Shown piece by piece: positions 1-8,668 of a stretch of DNA of 33,117 bases (its first letter is position 1; every line of letters begins with the position of its first letter). The position numbers and the translations under genes are program-made. Under the pieces are notes generated by a model, which had not been told where the DNA came from, made no database searches, and saw only the letters and a program-made list of their open reading frames with translations. Location: the NCBI GenBank assembly GCA_013215605.1, contig JABSQW010000022.1, positions 1-33,117 on the forward strand, given 5' to 3'. The stretch comes from Myxococcales bacterium. GTDB taxonomy: Bacteria; Myxococcota_A; UBA9160; SMWR01.

Positions 1-1528
1 CGCTGTCGGCGAGCAGATCATCGAAGGTCTGCGCGCTCTCGGTCGACGCGTCGCGCATCGCTACGACGTTGTGGTCGAAGCGCACACTGGGAATCACGAG
101 AGCAAAGGCAGCTGCGGAAAGAAACGCGATGCCAACCACCGTGCGTGGCTTCGACAGTGACAGGGCGGCGAGACTGCGTTCGAAGCGCGACGCGCCCGGC
201 CACGAGGTTTCGGCGCCTTCCCGTGCGGCGAAGCGGCCGTCGTCCAGAGATAGAATCGCGGGCAGCACGGTGAGGCTGCAGAAGAGACTCACCAGCATGC
301 CCGCGCCGGAGATCAGGCCGAGCTCGCCCACCGCCTGGTAGTCGGTGGGGACGAACACCAGGAAGCCCGTCGCCGTGGTGGCCGCGCAGAGCACGAGCGA
401 TCCGCCGACGCTGCGGGCCGTCTCCGCGAGGGCAGCGGCGTGGGCGACGCCGTCGCGAGCCAGCTCCGCGTAGCGCATTCCGAGGTGGATCCCGAAGTCG
501 ACGCCGAGGCCGATGAACAGCACGGCGAAGGAGACCGAGACGACGTTCAGGGAGCCGACGGCGAACGTCCCGAACGCCGCGGTCCACACGAGACCGACGA
601 ACAACGTGGTGAGGATCGACACCACGAGGCGTCGCGAGCGCAACGCAAACCCAAGCAGCAGCGCCACGAGGCCGAACGAGATGACGGCCGCGAACACCGC
701 CTGGCGCGCAACCGTGATCATCTCCTCGGTGTTGAGCGCGACGTTCCCCGTGATGCGCACGCGCGCGCCCAGGGTGTCCGCGAGCTCGAGTTCGTCGGCG
801 GCGGCGCGTACGACGCGCATCGGCTCGTTCGCGGGAAGCAAGTCGCTGTAGTCGTAGTTGGGCGCGAGTACGATCAGTCGCTTCGCCGACTCTGGATCGC
901 CTCCCATGCCACCACCGGAGACCAGGTCGAGCCACGACACCGGCTCGGGGCGTCCCTCGAGTACCGACCGCGCCGCGTGACTGATCGTGTCGAAGATTGC
1001 TCCGAGATCCGCGAATCCGTCCAGCCCCTGCTCCTCGCGCACGATGCCCTCGCGCAGCAGGTCGGCGAGTTGGCTGATGCTGCGATCGCGCGCGAGCGCG
1101 GTGAGGACCGGCTGCGCAGCGGCGACCTGGTCCGACAGATTCTCGAGCTCGTCGACACTCAGGTACAGGAGCGCGTGGCGCTCGAAGAACTCGCCGCCAC
1201 CGGGAACGAACACGTCGCTGAAGCGATCCGGCATCTCGCGCAGGCGGCCCGCGAGAGCCTCGGCCGCGTCGCGTGCGCGCGCCGCTGTGTCGGCATCGAC
1301 CACCACGAGCAGCGACTCGTCGAGGATGGGAAACACCTCGGCATACGCCATGTACTCCTGCCAGAACGGCAGGTCGTCCGAGAGCAGTGCGGTGTGGGAA
1401 GTGTTGATGCCCACGTGGGTGGCGGTGTAGACGAGACACGCCACGGTGACGACCGCGGTCGCCCCAAGCACGCCGCGCGCGCGCACGCGCACGCCCTCCA
1501 CCCAGCGCACGAGGCCACGGGTGAGCAT
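1..1528 (-). CDS. RND/MMPL-family exporter, HpnN-like (partial, C-terminus off the window)
   Basis: This is the N-terminal 509 residues of a large inner-membrane exporter of the RND superfamily, MMPL/HpnN type; the gene runs off the left edge. One N-terminal membrane helix (about 20-38) is followed by a soluble porter-like domain to about 265, then a cluster of helices at about 275-300, 303-325, 330-350, 375-395 and 402-428. The fourth-helix motif GLGVDFGIH (340-348) is the typical RND signature, and a second helix near 463-480 opens the duplicated half, matching the two-fold repeat of this family. HpnN proteins move hopanoids to the outer membrane, while other relatives move lipids or unknown substrates, so the substrate is inferred only. 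The ATG at 1528 is preceded by a GGAAGAGG ribosome site. No hopanoid synthesis gene is visible nearby. Confidence 0.85.
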   Translation of the reverse strand, partial: MLTRGLVRWVEGVRVRARGVLGATAVVTVACLVYTATHVGINTSHTALLSDDLPFWQEYMAYAEVFPILDESLLVVVDADTAARARDAAEALAGRLREMPDRFSDVFVPGGGEFFERHALLYLSVDELENLSDQVAAAQPVLTALARDRSISQLADLLREGIVREEQGLDGFADLGAIFDTISHAARSVLEGRPEPVSWLDLVSGGGMGGDPESAKRLIVLAPNYDYSDLLPANEPMRVVRAAADELELADTLGARVRITGNVALNTEEMITVARQAVFAAVISFGLVALLLGFALRSRRLVVSILTTLFVGLVWTAAFGTFAVGSLNVVSVSFAVLFIGLGVDFGIHLGMRYAELARDGVAHAAALAETARSVGGSLVLCAATTATGFLVFVPTDYQAVGELGLISGAGMLVSLFCSLTVLPAILSLDDGRFAAREGAETSWPGASRFERSLAALSLSKPRTVVGIAFLSAAAFALVIPSVRFDHNVVAMRDASTESAQTFDDLLADS

Positions 1529-1723
1529 CCCCTCTTCCCGAACGTCGCGATCCAAGCTCGCGGTCAACCTTTCCCCCTGCCGCTCGCGCCGACCTGGTTC
1601 AGCAAAGAGGCATAGCAGACTGCCCTGTCTTCGCAGTGGCGCAGATGGGGGTGAAGCTGCCGGTTGACTGGAGCTTTTCTGGGTGCTGCAACGGGCGGGA
1701 GGACGGCGGGGGACACGGAGAGA

Positions 1724-1802
1724 GGCTTCCGGGCGAGGGCCGGTCGGACCCCGTTTTTCGCAGGGTTGTTGATCCCACTCCCCCAGGCTCCGCCCGGAAG
1801 CC
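1724..1802. repeat. Inverted repeat in the gap between the amidotransferase and RND genes
   Basis: The 298-base gap 1529-1826 holds no convincing gene. It contains one clear inverted repeat: GGCTTCCGGGCG at 1724-1735 and its exact complement at 1791-1802, 55 bases apart, with partial pairing continuing outside. It lies downstream of the amidotransferase gene on the minus strand and upstream of the RND gene. No T-tract follows on either strand, so it is not a typical intrinsic terminator; it could be an mRNA end structure or a protein-binding site. Confidence 0.4.
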
Positions 1803-1826
1803 CCTCCCCGTGACCCCCCGCGTCGC

Positions 1827-2540
1827 CTACAAGAACGCGCCGAAGCGACGCAAAATCGTGTCTCCGTGGGGCGAATCGGAAGCGTTCTCGTAGAGGACGT
1901 CCGCGTCGAGGCCCTCTTCGATCAGCGTCTCGCGCCGCGAGCCGATGTACCGGCGCACGACCTCGGCGTCGAACTCGGGGTGGAACTGCGTCCCCCAGAC
2001 GTTCTCGCCGAACGCCAACACCTGGTGGGGATCACCGTCGCTCGTGCCGAGACAGCGCGTACCCGACGGCAGCTCCACTACACTCTCGACGTGCGTGGCG
2101 TGGACGCGGAGATTCGCGGGCAGGCCCGAGAAGAGCCGGTCGTCACTGGCTTCCGCGCGGAGAAGCACGTCGATGGTTCCGATTTCGCGACCGCGGGGGT
2201 TCTTCTCGACGCGTCCCCCCATCGTGTCGGCGATCAACTGATGGCCGTAACAGATGCCGAGCACGGGAAGGTCCGACTCCACCACGCCAACCAGCCATGC
2301 CCCCGTGCGCTCGCTCCAGAGCGCGCGCTCGGTCACCATCGCACTCGAGCCCGTGATCACGACGCCTGAAACCAGCGACGGGTCGGGCAGCGGATCGCCT
2401 TCGAAGACCGCGGCCACGTCGACCGACTCGCGCGGCAGACCGAGACCGCGGATGATCCACTCCTCGTAGTTGCCACGCTCGGCGACGAGCGACGGCAGCG
2501 CTTCACCCGTCTTGATCACGAGGGCGCGGCGCGACGTCAA
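1827..2540 (-). CDS. Class I glutamine amidotransferase (GATase1) domain protein
   Basis: A 237-residue stand-alone class I glutamine amidotransferase, the kind of domain that releases ammonia from glutamine or hydrolyses related gamma-glutamyl bonds. The nucleophile elbow is GICYGHQ with Cys97, and the other triad members are His187 and Glu189 in QFHPE. It resembles GuaA-like orphan amidotransferases found in many proteobacteria; no synthetase domain is attached, so the acceptor is unknown. The chosen start is the TTG at 2540, with a GGAGGAGG ribosome site six bases upstream. Its TTG shares bases with the TGA of the preceding methyltransferase gene (TTGA), indicating translational coupling. 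A longer reading upstream to 2585 would lie inside the methyltransferase gene and lacks such a site. Confidence 0.85.
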   Translation of the reverse strand: MTSRRALVIKTGEALPSLVAERGNYEEWIIRGLGLPRESVDVAAVFEGDPLPDPSLVSGVVITGSSAMVTERALWSERTGAWLVGVVESDLPVLGICYGHQLIADTMGGRVEKNPRGREIGTIDVLLRAEASDDRLFSGLPANLRVHATHVESVVELPSGTRCLGTSDGDPHQVLAFGENVWGTQFHPEFDAEVVRRYIGSRRETLIEEGLDADVLYENASDSPHGDTILRRFGAFL

Positions 2541-3397
2541 GGGTCGCCTCCTCCGTTGTCTTCCCGCTGCGGCAGTCGCGCGCATTGGTGGAGCGCGATC
2601 CCCGCCGCGGTGGCGACGTTGAGCGAGTCGATGCCGGCGGCCATCGGGATGCGCAGGCGCAAGTCGGCGGAATCGGCCACGAAAGCCCGGACCCCCTCAC
2701 CCTCCGAGCCGAGCAGCAGCGCGAGGTCTCGATCGTTCCCACCCGCCGCGCTGAACTCGCGGATGTCGCGGGCGTCGGCGGCCGTCGAGAGCGCGGCGAT
2801 CGTGAAGCCGTCGGCATGGAGCGCGTCGGCGGCGCGCGCCCAGTCCGGCAGAAGCGCGTACGGGACGACCATCGATGCCCCCATCGAGACACGGATCGCC
2901 TTGCGGTAGAGGGGATCCGCGCAGCCGGGCGAAAGCAGAACCCCCTCCGCGCCAAACGCCAGCGCATTGCGAAAGACGCTGCCGATGTTTTCGGGGTTCG
3001 ACACCTCGTCGAGGATCACGAACAGGCGCGGCGCGGCGCTGTTGCGTCTCAGCAGCGCTTCGAACTCAGGGACGGGCTCGCGCTCGGCGGCGGCCAGACA
3101 CCCCCGATGAATCGCGAAGCCCACCACCTGGTTCATCAGCACCTGATCAGTGACGTACACAGGGGTATCGACACCGAGCCCGTCGAAGACCTCACCCATC
3201 GCGCGGAGCACGGTGTCCGTGACGAACACCGAGTGCGCGCGAAAGCGTTTGCCCGCAATCAGGCGCTGCACGCCGAGGCGTCCCTCGGCGAGGAACAGAC
3301 CGGCGTCCCCGCGAAGTCGCGCGTCCTTGACGTTTCGGTAGGAGGCGACGCGCGGGTCGTGAAGGCTGTCGATCCGCTCTACCCGGCGGGAGCTCAA
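2537..3397 (-). CDS. TrmH/SpoU-family RNA 2'-O-methyltransferase
   Basis: A 286-residue SPOUT-class RNA methyltransferase that should transfer methyl from SAM to a ribose 2'-OH of rRNA or tRNA. All three SpoU motifs are present: NPENIGSVFR (134-143), LLLGSEGEG (227-235) and IPMAAGIDSLNVATA (250-264). An N-terminal region of about 120 residues fits the small substrate-binding domain of the RlmB/TrmH group. The target nucleotide cannot be told from sequence. The start is a TTG at 3397 that overlaps the TGA of the OmpA-like gene (GATTGAGC), and its own stop overlaps the amidotransferase start in the same way. There is no clear Shine-Dalgarno sequence before it, so it probably depends on translation of the upstream gene. 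Confidence 0.88.
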   Translation of the reverse strand: MSSRRVERIDSLHDPRVASYRNVKDARLRGDAGLFLAEGRLGVQRLIAGKRFRAHSVFVTDTVLRAMGEVFDGLGVDTPVYVTDQVLMNQVVGFAIHRGCLAAAEREPVPEFEALLRRNSAAPRLFVILDEVSNPENIGSVFRNALAFGAEGVLLSPGCADPLYRKAIRVSMGASMVVPYALLPDWARAADALHADGFTIAALSTAADARDIREFSAAGGNDRDLALLLGSEGEGVRAFVADSADLRLRIPMAAGIDSLNVATAAGIALHQCARLPQREDNGGGDP

Positions 3398-4053
3398 TCG
3401 AGGTTGACGAGCTGCACGCGGCGGTTGATCGCGCGCCCCTCGGCCGTGTCGTTGCTGGCGATCGGCTGCTCCTCGCCCAAGGCGGCGACGCTCAACCGCG
3501 ACGCTTCGACGCCCCCTTCGACGAGCGCGTCGCGCACGGCCTCGGCACGCCGCCGCGAAAGCGCCAGGTTGTACTCGGCCGGGCCGGTCGCGTCGGTGTG
3601 ACCCTCGACGCGCACCTCGACCTCGGGGTTGCGCAGGAGCGTCTCCGCCACGACCTCGATCACGACTTGCGGGCCTTCACCGAGCGTCGCGCTGTCGAAG
3701 CCGAAGTTCACTCCGCGCAGCACGATGCGCTCCCTGGGCGCGGGCGGCGGCGGCGGGGGGGGAGTCGAACGTGTCACGGGCTCCGGCTCGGGCGGCGGCT
3801 CCGGGATCTCCTTTTCGGGAATCGCCGCGCAGATCAGCCATCCGAGAGCCGCACCACTGACCGCGCCGATCGCAGCGCCAGCACCGGTCCAGTCCTCGTC
3901 GATCGCGGTGGATCCGGTCGCGCCGCCGGCGCCACCTATGGCTGCCCCCATGACCGCGCACTCGCCGAGTGAGGCCACTCTCGCGGCGCAGCCCGTGACG
4001 AGCAGCGACGCAACCAACAGTGCGATCAGCGCGAAGACAGCCGTGAAACGCAT
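3394..4053 (-). CDS. OmpA-family outer-membrane lipoprotein with glycine-zipper segment
   Basis: A 219-residue lipoprotein expected to be anchored in the outer membrane and to bind peptidoglycan. The signal peptide ends in a lipobox V19-T20-G21-C22. Residues 35-72 are rich in Gly and Ala in glycine-zipper spacing, followed by a Pro-rich linker (84-106). The C-terminal OmpA domain (about 110-219) has NFGFDSATL, GHTDATG (151-157) and a terminal INRRVQL, the peptidoglycan-binding hallmarks. The ATG at 4053 follows a GGGAGAAGAG ribosome site. It is the first gene of an apparent operon with the methyltransferase and amidotransferase genes, an unusual combination of an envelope protein and RNA modification. 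Confidence 0.9.
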   Translation of the reverse strand: MRFTAVFALIALLVASLLVTGCAARVASLGECAVMGAAIGGAGGATGSTAIDEDWTGAGAAIGAVSGAALGWLICAAIPEKEIPEPPPEPEPVTRSTPPPPPPPAPRERIVLRGVNFGFDSATLGEGPQVVIEVVAETLLRNPEVEVRVEGHTDATGPAEYNLALSRRRAEAVRDALVEGGVEASRLSVAALGEEQPIASNDTAEGRAINRRVQLVNLD

Positions 4054-4178
4054 CTCTTCTCCCGGATCGATTCCAGTGGGGCGCCCAGCCTAGCACGACG
4101 AAACCGCGGGGAGGTGACCCGCCGTTCTCTGTGGGCGCGCGCTCGGGCGAAGCGCCTTTCGCTCGGTACGGGCTCCCT

Positions 4179-4853
4179 TCAGCGGAGGGGGTCGGGGAGC
4201 GCCGCACGACATCCCGCCGCACGCTCGAGGCGCGCGAACACCCCGAGGCCGTCGATCAACGGGTTCAGCATTCCCGTGGTGATACAGAAATGTGTGTCGA
4301 ACGGAGCCTTGTGGTGGCGCGCGTGGTGGTCCCGGGCCAGCACGAGCTTCGTCCGCTCGAGCGCGAGCAGCCAGACGGGGCGCTCCGCGGTGTGGCTCCA
4401 GCGGTGGAACTGATTGGTCAGGCACAGCCACACGGCCAGGAAGAATGCGAAGGCGCCCGCCGTGCTTCGCGCGGCGCCCGGCTCGGCCTGGGCAACGCCG
4501 AGGGTCGCCAGCGCGAGCAGCGGCGCGACGAGGATGCAGGTATTGCCGTTGACCTCGACGAAGTCGTGACGCGTGATCGACTCGGGATCCTCGTGGTGCT
4601 CGCGGAAGGGCTTCACGAAGTGCGTGCCCAGAACCGGGGTCGACTCGGAGAGCACGCGATCGGCGAGCCAGTGCGCGAGTCCGGAGAGCAGGTCCGCGAC
4701 GAGCTGTGCCGCAAAGCACGCAGCCAGCGCGAGGAGTAACAGCGTGGGGATCGCCGCACCGCCGGCGCCGGTGAACCAGGTCTCCCACGCGAGTCCACCG
4801 AGCAGCGCGCCCACGCCGCACACCGCGATCCACTCGAACCCTCGGTGAAGCAT
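4179..4853 (-). CDS. CarF/PEDS1-like plasmanylethanolamine desaturase (lipid desaturase domain)
   Basis: A 224-residue membrane protein of the TMEM189/Kua (lipid desaturase) family. Known members, human PEDS1 and Myxococcus CarF, introduce the vinyl-ether double bond that turns plasmanyl lipids into plasmalogens, using a di-iron centre and oxygen. The His ligands are easy to see: GLAHW (H61), THF (H78), REHHEDP (H86, H87), ITRHDFVEVNGN (H96), QFHRWSHT (H150, H154), DHHARHH (H176, H177, H180, H181) and H188. Hydrophobic segments lie at about 7-25, 35-60, 105-120 and 132-148. The start ATG at 4853 has a GGAGGAGG site upstream. It is transcribed divergently from the fusion gene beginning at 5088 and has no ether-lipid synthesis gene beside it. 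The family call is strong; the lipid substrate in this organism is inferred. Confidence 0.86.
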   Translation of the reverse strand: MLHRGFEWIAVCGVGALLGGLAWETWFTGAGGAAIPTLLLLALAACFAAQLVADLLSGLAHWLADRVLSESTPVLGTHFVKPFREHHEDPESITRHDFVEVNGNTCILVAPLLALATLGVAQAEPGAARSTAGAFAFFLAVWLCLTNQFHRWSHTAERPVWLLALERTKLVLARDHHARHHKAPFDTHFCITTGMLNPLIDGLGVFARLERAAGCRAALPDPLR

Positions 4854-5087
4854 GTCGCGCCTCCTCCCCCTCTACTGCACCCTCGTGCACCGGCCCGTCG
4901 CGCTGCGGCGGATCCGCGGTCCCCATTCTAATCCACGCAACGGGCTCGCCGGCCCGAGAAGATCCGCGGCATGCTTCGCCGGGAAGGTCCAGTGGAAGGC
5001 AGGCCGGCGCAGCGTGTCGGCTGGCAGACGGCCAGATCCTGGGAGAGCCGTTCTCCCCATTTGGGGTCCGTGTAGACTTCGTAGGAC
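4854..5087. other. Divergent intergenic region
   Basis: A 234-base divergent gap that must carry promoters for the desaturase gene (minus) and the fusion gene (plus). No good -35/-10 pair was recognised. It contains a directly repeated GATCCGCGG (near 4911 and 4964) and a CCCC-ATTT-GGGG hairpin at about 5055-5066, shortly before the start of the fusion gene. No small gene is supported. Confidence 0.35.
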
Positions 5088-7862
5088 TTGTCGCGCTCGC
5101 TCGCCTTCGCCTCGGGGATCCCTGCGCTCGTCTACCAGGTGGCGTGGACGCGCGAGGTGGGATTGATCGCCGGCAGCCAGATCGAGGCCATCTCCTGGGT
5201 GCTCGTGGCCTTCTTCGGCGGTCTCGCGGCGGGTGCCCGCGTGCTCGGCGGGGTCGCCGATCGGTCGCGTGTTCCGCTTCGAACGTTTGCGGCGCTCGAG
5301 ATCGGCGCGGGGCTGCTCGCCGCCGCATCGGTGCCGCTGCTGCGCGCGCTCGCGTCCAGCCCCGCACTGGCCACCTCGGGTGGGGCGCTCGCGGGCGCCG
5401 CGGCCGTGATGCTTCCGGTGACGTTCCTGCTCGGCGGCACGCTGCCGGCCCTGGTTCGCCACGACCTCCGGGAACGCGACGGCCTCGCGCTCGTTGCCGG
5501 TCGGCTGACCGGGGCGAATACGGCGGGCTCCGTGCTCGGCGTGATCGCCGCCATTGCCGCGATTCCGACCCTGGGCCTGCGCGCGAGCGTCCTGGCGGCG
5601 GCGGCGGTGTCGATCGCGATCGGGGCATTCGCGCTCTTCGCCGCGCGGTCGCACGGGCGCAGTGAGCCGCTGATTGGAACGAAGCCGCCGGTCTCGGCCG
5701 ACGCGGCCGAGCGCTGGTCTCGGTTCGGACTCTCGTGTGCGGCGATCGTCGGTATCGCAACGCTCGCCTACGAGGTGGTGGCGGCGCGAATGGCGGCGAT
5801 GTTGCTCGGATCGTCCCTCTACGCGTGGGGTGCGGTGCTCGGATCGACGCTCGCGGGTCTCGCCGTCGGCAACGCGATCGCCGCGCGACGCGCCGCTACG
5901 ACGGCGGCACCCCATCGCGATCTCGGCCGCGTCGAGTTCGCAGCCGCGGCGTGGGTGGCATCGGGCGCGGCGCTGCTCGGCCCCGAATTCGGGACAGCGG
6001 CGTCCGGTCTCGAAGGTCCGGTGCTGATGCGGGTGCTGTTCGGCGTGATACCGCCGGCCGTCGCAATGGGCGCGGCGTTTCCATTCCTCGTGCGCGTCTG
6101 CGTCCCCGGCGGCCCGCCCGGTAGCGGCTTCGGCGTCGTGAACGCAGTCAACACCGCCGGAGGAATCGCCGGCGCCCTGCTCGCTCCGTTCGTCCTGCTC
6201 CCCGCCCTCGGCCCCGAAGACACCGCGCTCGGCTGCGCGCTCGTGAACGCGTGCGTCGGTGCGGCCTGCGTTGCGCGCGGATCCCAGGGGCGGGGCCGCG
6301 TGCTCGAACTCGGGGTCGGCTCGGCGGTTGCCCTCGCGGTGCTCGTCGTCGCGGCGCTGCCCGCGTCCAGCGGCGAGGCGGCGCGCGTCATCCACGTCGC
6401 CAACGGCCGGCAGGCCACCGCGGCCGTCGTGCTCTATGGGGACCGCCGGGATCTCATCGTCGACGGCGATCCCGAGGCATCGACAGCGAGCAACGCCCGC
6501 GACACCGAAGAGCTGCTCGCGATTCTGCCCCTGCTGCTGCACGCGGAGCCCACGCGGCTGCTCGAAGTGGGCCTCGGCTCGGGCATCACCCTCGGGACCG
6601 CAGCGCGCGCCCCTCTCGAGCACGTCGAGTGCGTGGAGATCGCCGGCGCCGTGCTCGAAGCGGCGCCGTTCTTCGCCCCGGACAACGGCGATGTGACTCG
6701 CAGCCGAGATCCCCGCTTGCACATCGTCCGCGGAGACGGGCGTGCTCACCTGCTGCGCCGGCCGGCGGCCTTCGACGTGGTCGTCGCGAATACGCTCCAC
6801 CCCTGGTCGGTGGGCGCCACTGGGCTCTACTCGAGCGAGTACTTCGGTCGGCTCGAGTCGGCGCTCCGCCCGGGCGGTATCGCTGGCCAGTGGCTGCCGC
6901 TCGAGGCGCTAGGCGAGCCGGCCCTCGCTGCGATCCTGCGCAGCTTCTTCGGCGCGTTCGAGCACGGCGCACTCTTCTGGGGCGCAGACAACGTGATCCT
7001 GATCGGGAGCGACGAGCCACTGGCCCGCGTGTCGCCGGGCCGCCTCGATGACCTACTGCCGATCTACGACGACACGCTTCGGCGGCTCTCGATGACGAGC
7101 GTCGCCGCGATCGAGCAACGGCGCATCGCCAGCGGCGAGGAGGTGCTCGGGGTTCTCGGACGCGAGCCACGGCTCTACGACGACCGTCCCGCACTCGAAC
7201 GGCGAGCCGCGGGGACGGGAGCGGCGGGCTCTGAGATCGCGCTGATCGAACGCGTCGCCGAGGCGAGCGCCGGTGCCAGAACGCGCGGCGGCCTCGCGGT
7301 CTGGCTCGACTCGCTCACCGCGCGGACTCGCGGAGACGTCGAAACGGCGGACCGGCTCGAGCGCGTCGCGGAGAGTACCGGTTTCGGGCCGGCGCGCGTC
7401 GCGCGACGCGCACGCCTGCTCGCGGCCGTGGCGGCGCAGCGTCGCGACGGAAAGTCGGCCGAAGCCGCTGGAACTCTCGACACCGCCCTGGTCAGCGACC
7501 CCGGCTTCGGAGAAGGCTGGCTGGCGCGGGCCTTCTCCGCCTTCGACGCCGACGATCTAACGGCGACCGAACGATTCGTCTTGCGCGCCCTCGACACCCG
7601 ACCACGACGCGCCGAGGCGTGGAACCTGCTGGGCGTGGTGCGGAGAGCGCGGGGAGACACCCGCGGCGCGACCGCGGCCTTCGAGGAGGCGATCGTGTGG
7701 GGTCCTCACCTCCCGCAGGCCCTCGCGAATGCCGGACTGCACGCGGTGGCCCGCGGCAACAACGCGATCGGGCGCTCGATGCTCGAACGCCTGCGCGCGT
7801 TGCGGGCCGGTTCCGCCGAGTCAGAGATCCGCGCGTTGGCCAAAGCACTGGGCGAACCCTGA
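5088..7862 (+). CDS. Membrane transporter-like / spermidine-synthase-like / TPR fusion protein
   Basis: A 924-residue three-part protein. Residues 1 to about 430 hold roughly a dozen hydrophobic helices of the MFS-like type often fused to spermidine synthases, opening with ALVYQVAWTRE. Residues about 435-690 form a Rossmann methyltransferase-like domain of the polyamine synthase family, with LLEVGLGSG (491-499) and a conserved LYSSEYF. The C-terminal 150 residues carry TPR repeats. In true aminopropyltransferases an acidic residue follows the beta-4 strand (DVIxxD or SEPxNPW); here the sequence is VVVANTLHPW, with no acid, so polyamine synthesis is doubtful. The start is a TTG at 5088, because TAG lies two codons upstream; no strong ribosome site is visible. 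It could act on a membrane or exported substrate. The fold is clear but the function is not. Confidence 0.8.
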   Translation: MSRSLAFASGIPALVYQVAWTREVGLIAGSQIEAISWVLVAFFGGLAAGARVLGGVADRSRVPLRTFAALEIGAGLLAAASVPLLRALASSPALATSGGALAGAAAVMLPVTFLLGGTLPALVRHDLRERDGLALVAGRLTGANTAGSVLGVIAAIAAIPTLGLRASVLAAAAVSIAIGAFALFAARSHGRSEPLIGTKPPVSADAAERWSRFGLSCAAIVGIATLAYEVVAARMAAMLLGSSLYAWGAVLGSTLAGLAVGNAIAARRAATTAAPHRDLGRVEFAAAAWVASGAALLGPEFGTAASGLEGPVLMRVLFGVIPPAVAMGAAFPFLVRVCVPGGPPGSGFGVVNAVNTAGGIAGALLAPFVLLPALGPEDTALGCALVNACVGAACVARGSQGRGRVLELGVGSAVALAVLVVAALPASSGEAARVIHVANGRQATAAVVLYGDRRDLIVDGDPEASTASNARDTEELLAILPLLLHAEPTRLLEVGLGSGITLGTAARAPLEHVECVEIAGAVLEAAPFFAPDNGDVTRSRDPRLHIVRGDGRAHLLRRPAAFDVVVANTLHPWSVGATGLYSSEYFGRLESALRPGGIAGQWLPLEALGEPALAAILRSFFGAFEHGALFWGADNVILIGSDEPLARVSPGRLDDLLPIYDDTLRRLSMTSVAAIEQRRIASGEEVLGVLGREPRLYDDRPALERRAAGTGAAGSEIALIERVAEASAGARTRGGLAVWLDSLTARTRGDVETADRLERVAESTGFGPARVARRARLLAAVAAQRRDGKSAEAAGTLDTALVSDPGFGEGWLARAFSAFDADDLTATERFVLRALDTRPRRAEAWNLLGVVRRARGDTRGATAAFEEAIVWGPHLPQALANAGLHAVARGNNAIGRSMLERLRALRAGSAESEIRALAKALGEP

Positions 7863-7882
7863 GAGTCGGCGGCGTCGACTCT
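7862..7882. terminator. Hairpin between two convergent genes
   Basis: A perfect 7-base stem AGAGTCG/CGACTCT (7862-7868 and 7876-7882) with a 7-base loop overlaps the stop codon of the fusion gene and fills the short gap before the stop of the convergent PDZ gene. There is no T-tract, so termination activity is uncertain. Confidence 0.35.
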
Positions 7883-7885
7883 GGA

Positions 7886-8638
7886 TTACTCCGGGGTGCG
7901 GTACTCGAGGAATCGCTCGACGCCTTCGGCGTCTCGCACCCGCATGATGAGCACGGGCTCGCGCGCGAGCGCGTTCATCAGATAGGTGCTGGCTTCGGGC
8001 TCGTCCATCAGGCGGTGATTGAGCTCGAGCACGAGGTCGCCCTCTTCGATGCCGAGATCCTCCCAGAAACTCCCCTCCACGACGTTTCCGATGCGGATGC
8101 CGAGGAGTTGCTCGTTGTCGTAGACCGCGCCGACGCGCGCGTCGCCAAAGAGCCTCGTGTACGTTCGCCTCGGCTCGACGGCCTCCTCGTCGCCCGCGAA
8201 GACGGTCTTCGGCTTTCGCTCTTCGGGCGGGAGATCCGGAGGCGCCGGTTCTTTCCCCACGACGGTCACCGAGGGTCCAAGGGTTCCCGTGATCCCGGGC
8301 GGCGGCGGTTCGGGCTCGGACACCGGCGTGGAAAGTCGTTCGACGATCAGCGGCTCGGACCGCTGGATCTCCGCAGCGCGTAGCCACGCGATCGCGACGA
8401 GGCCGAGGGCGAGCAGAACCAGGCTGCCGATCTGGCGCCAACGCAGCGACGAGAGCGTCGCGAGGTCTCCGGCTGTGAGATCGCGACGCCAACGGCGCCC
8501 GAGCCGCTTCAGCGCGCCTTCCGAGCCCGCCGAGACGTGACCGAGAGCCGTGCGTTGCGCGTCGCTGGGGCGAGTGGCGAGCCAGGCGACGAGGGCCGCG
8601 AGAAGCCACAGGAGGATCGCGATCGTAGAGAGGGTCAT
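7886..8638 (-). CDS. Orphan GspC-like PDZ-domain membrane protein
   Basis: A 250-residue protein with a hydrophobic N-terminal helix (4-21), a basic loop, a second membrane helix (70-87), a Pro-rich linker (104-137) and a C-terminal PDZ-like domain (about 165-245) containing LGIRIGNVVEGS and DLGIEEGDLVLELN. This C-terminal domain resembles that of GspC, the inner-membrane type II secretion component that contacts the secretin. GspC usually has a single membrane helix and sits in a gsp operon; here there are two helices and no secretion gene nearby. It may instead be a stand-alone periplasmic PDZ adaptor. ATG at 8638 opens the gene. It converges with the fusion gene and lies beyond the terminator of the surface-protein gene. 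Confidence 0.68.
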   Translation of the reverse strand: MTLSTIAILLWLLAALVAWLATRPSDAQRTALGHVSAGSEGALKRLGRRWRRDLTAGDLATLSSLRWRQIGSLVLLALGLVAIAWLRAAEIQRSEPLIVERLSTPVSEPEPPPPGITGTLGPSVTVVGKEPAPPDLPPEERKPKTVFAGDEEAVEPRRTYTRLFGDARVGAVYDNEQLLGIRIGNVVEGSFWEDLGIEEGDLVLELNHRLMDEPEASTYLMNALAREPVLIMRVRDAEGVERFLEYRTPE

Positions 8639-8668
8639 GCGGTCGAGAGCGTATCAAGGGCACGCGGG

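Noticed and set aside
4872-6800. 642-codon open frame on the minus strand opposite the membrane fusion gene
   Set aside because: The product is almost wholly Arg, Gly, Glu and Ala, typical of a frame shadow; the plus-strand fusion gene has clear domains.
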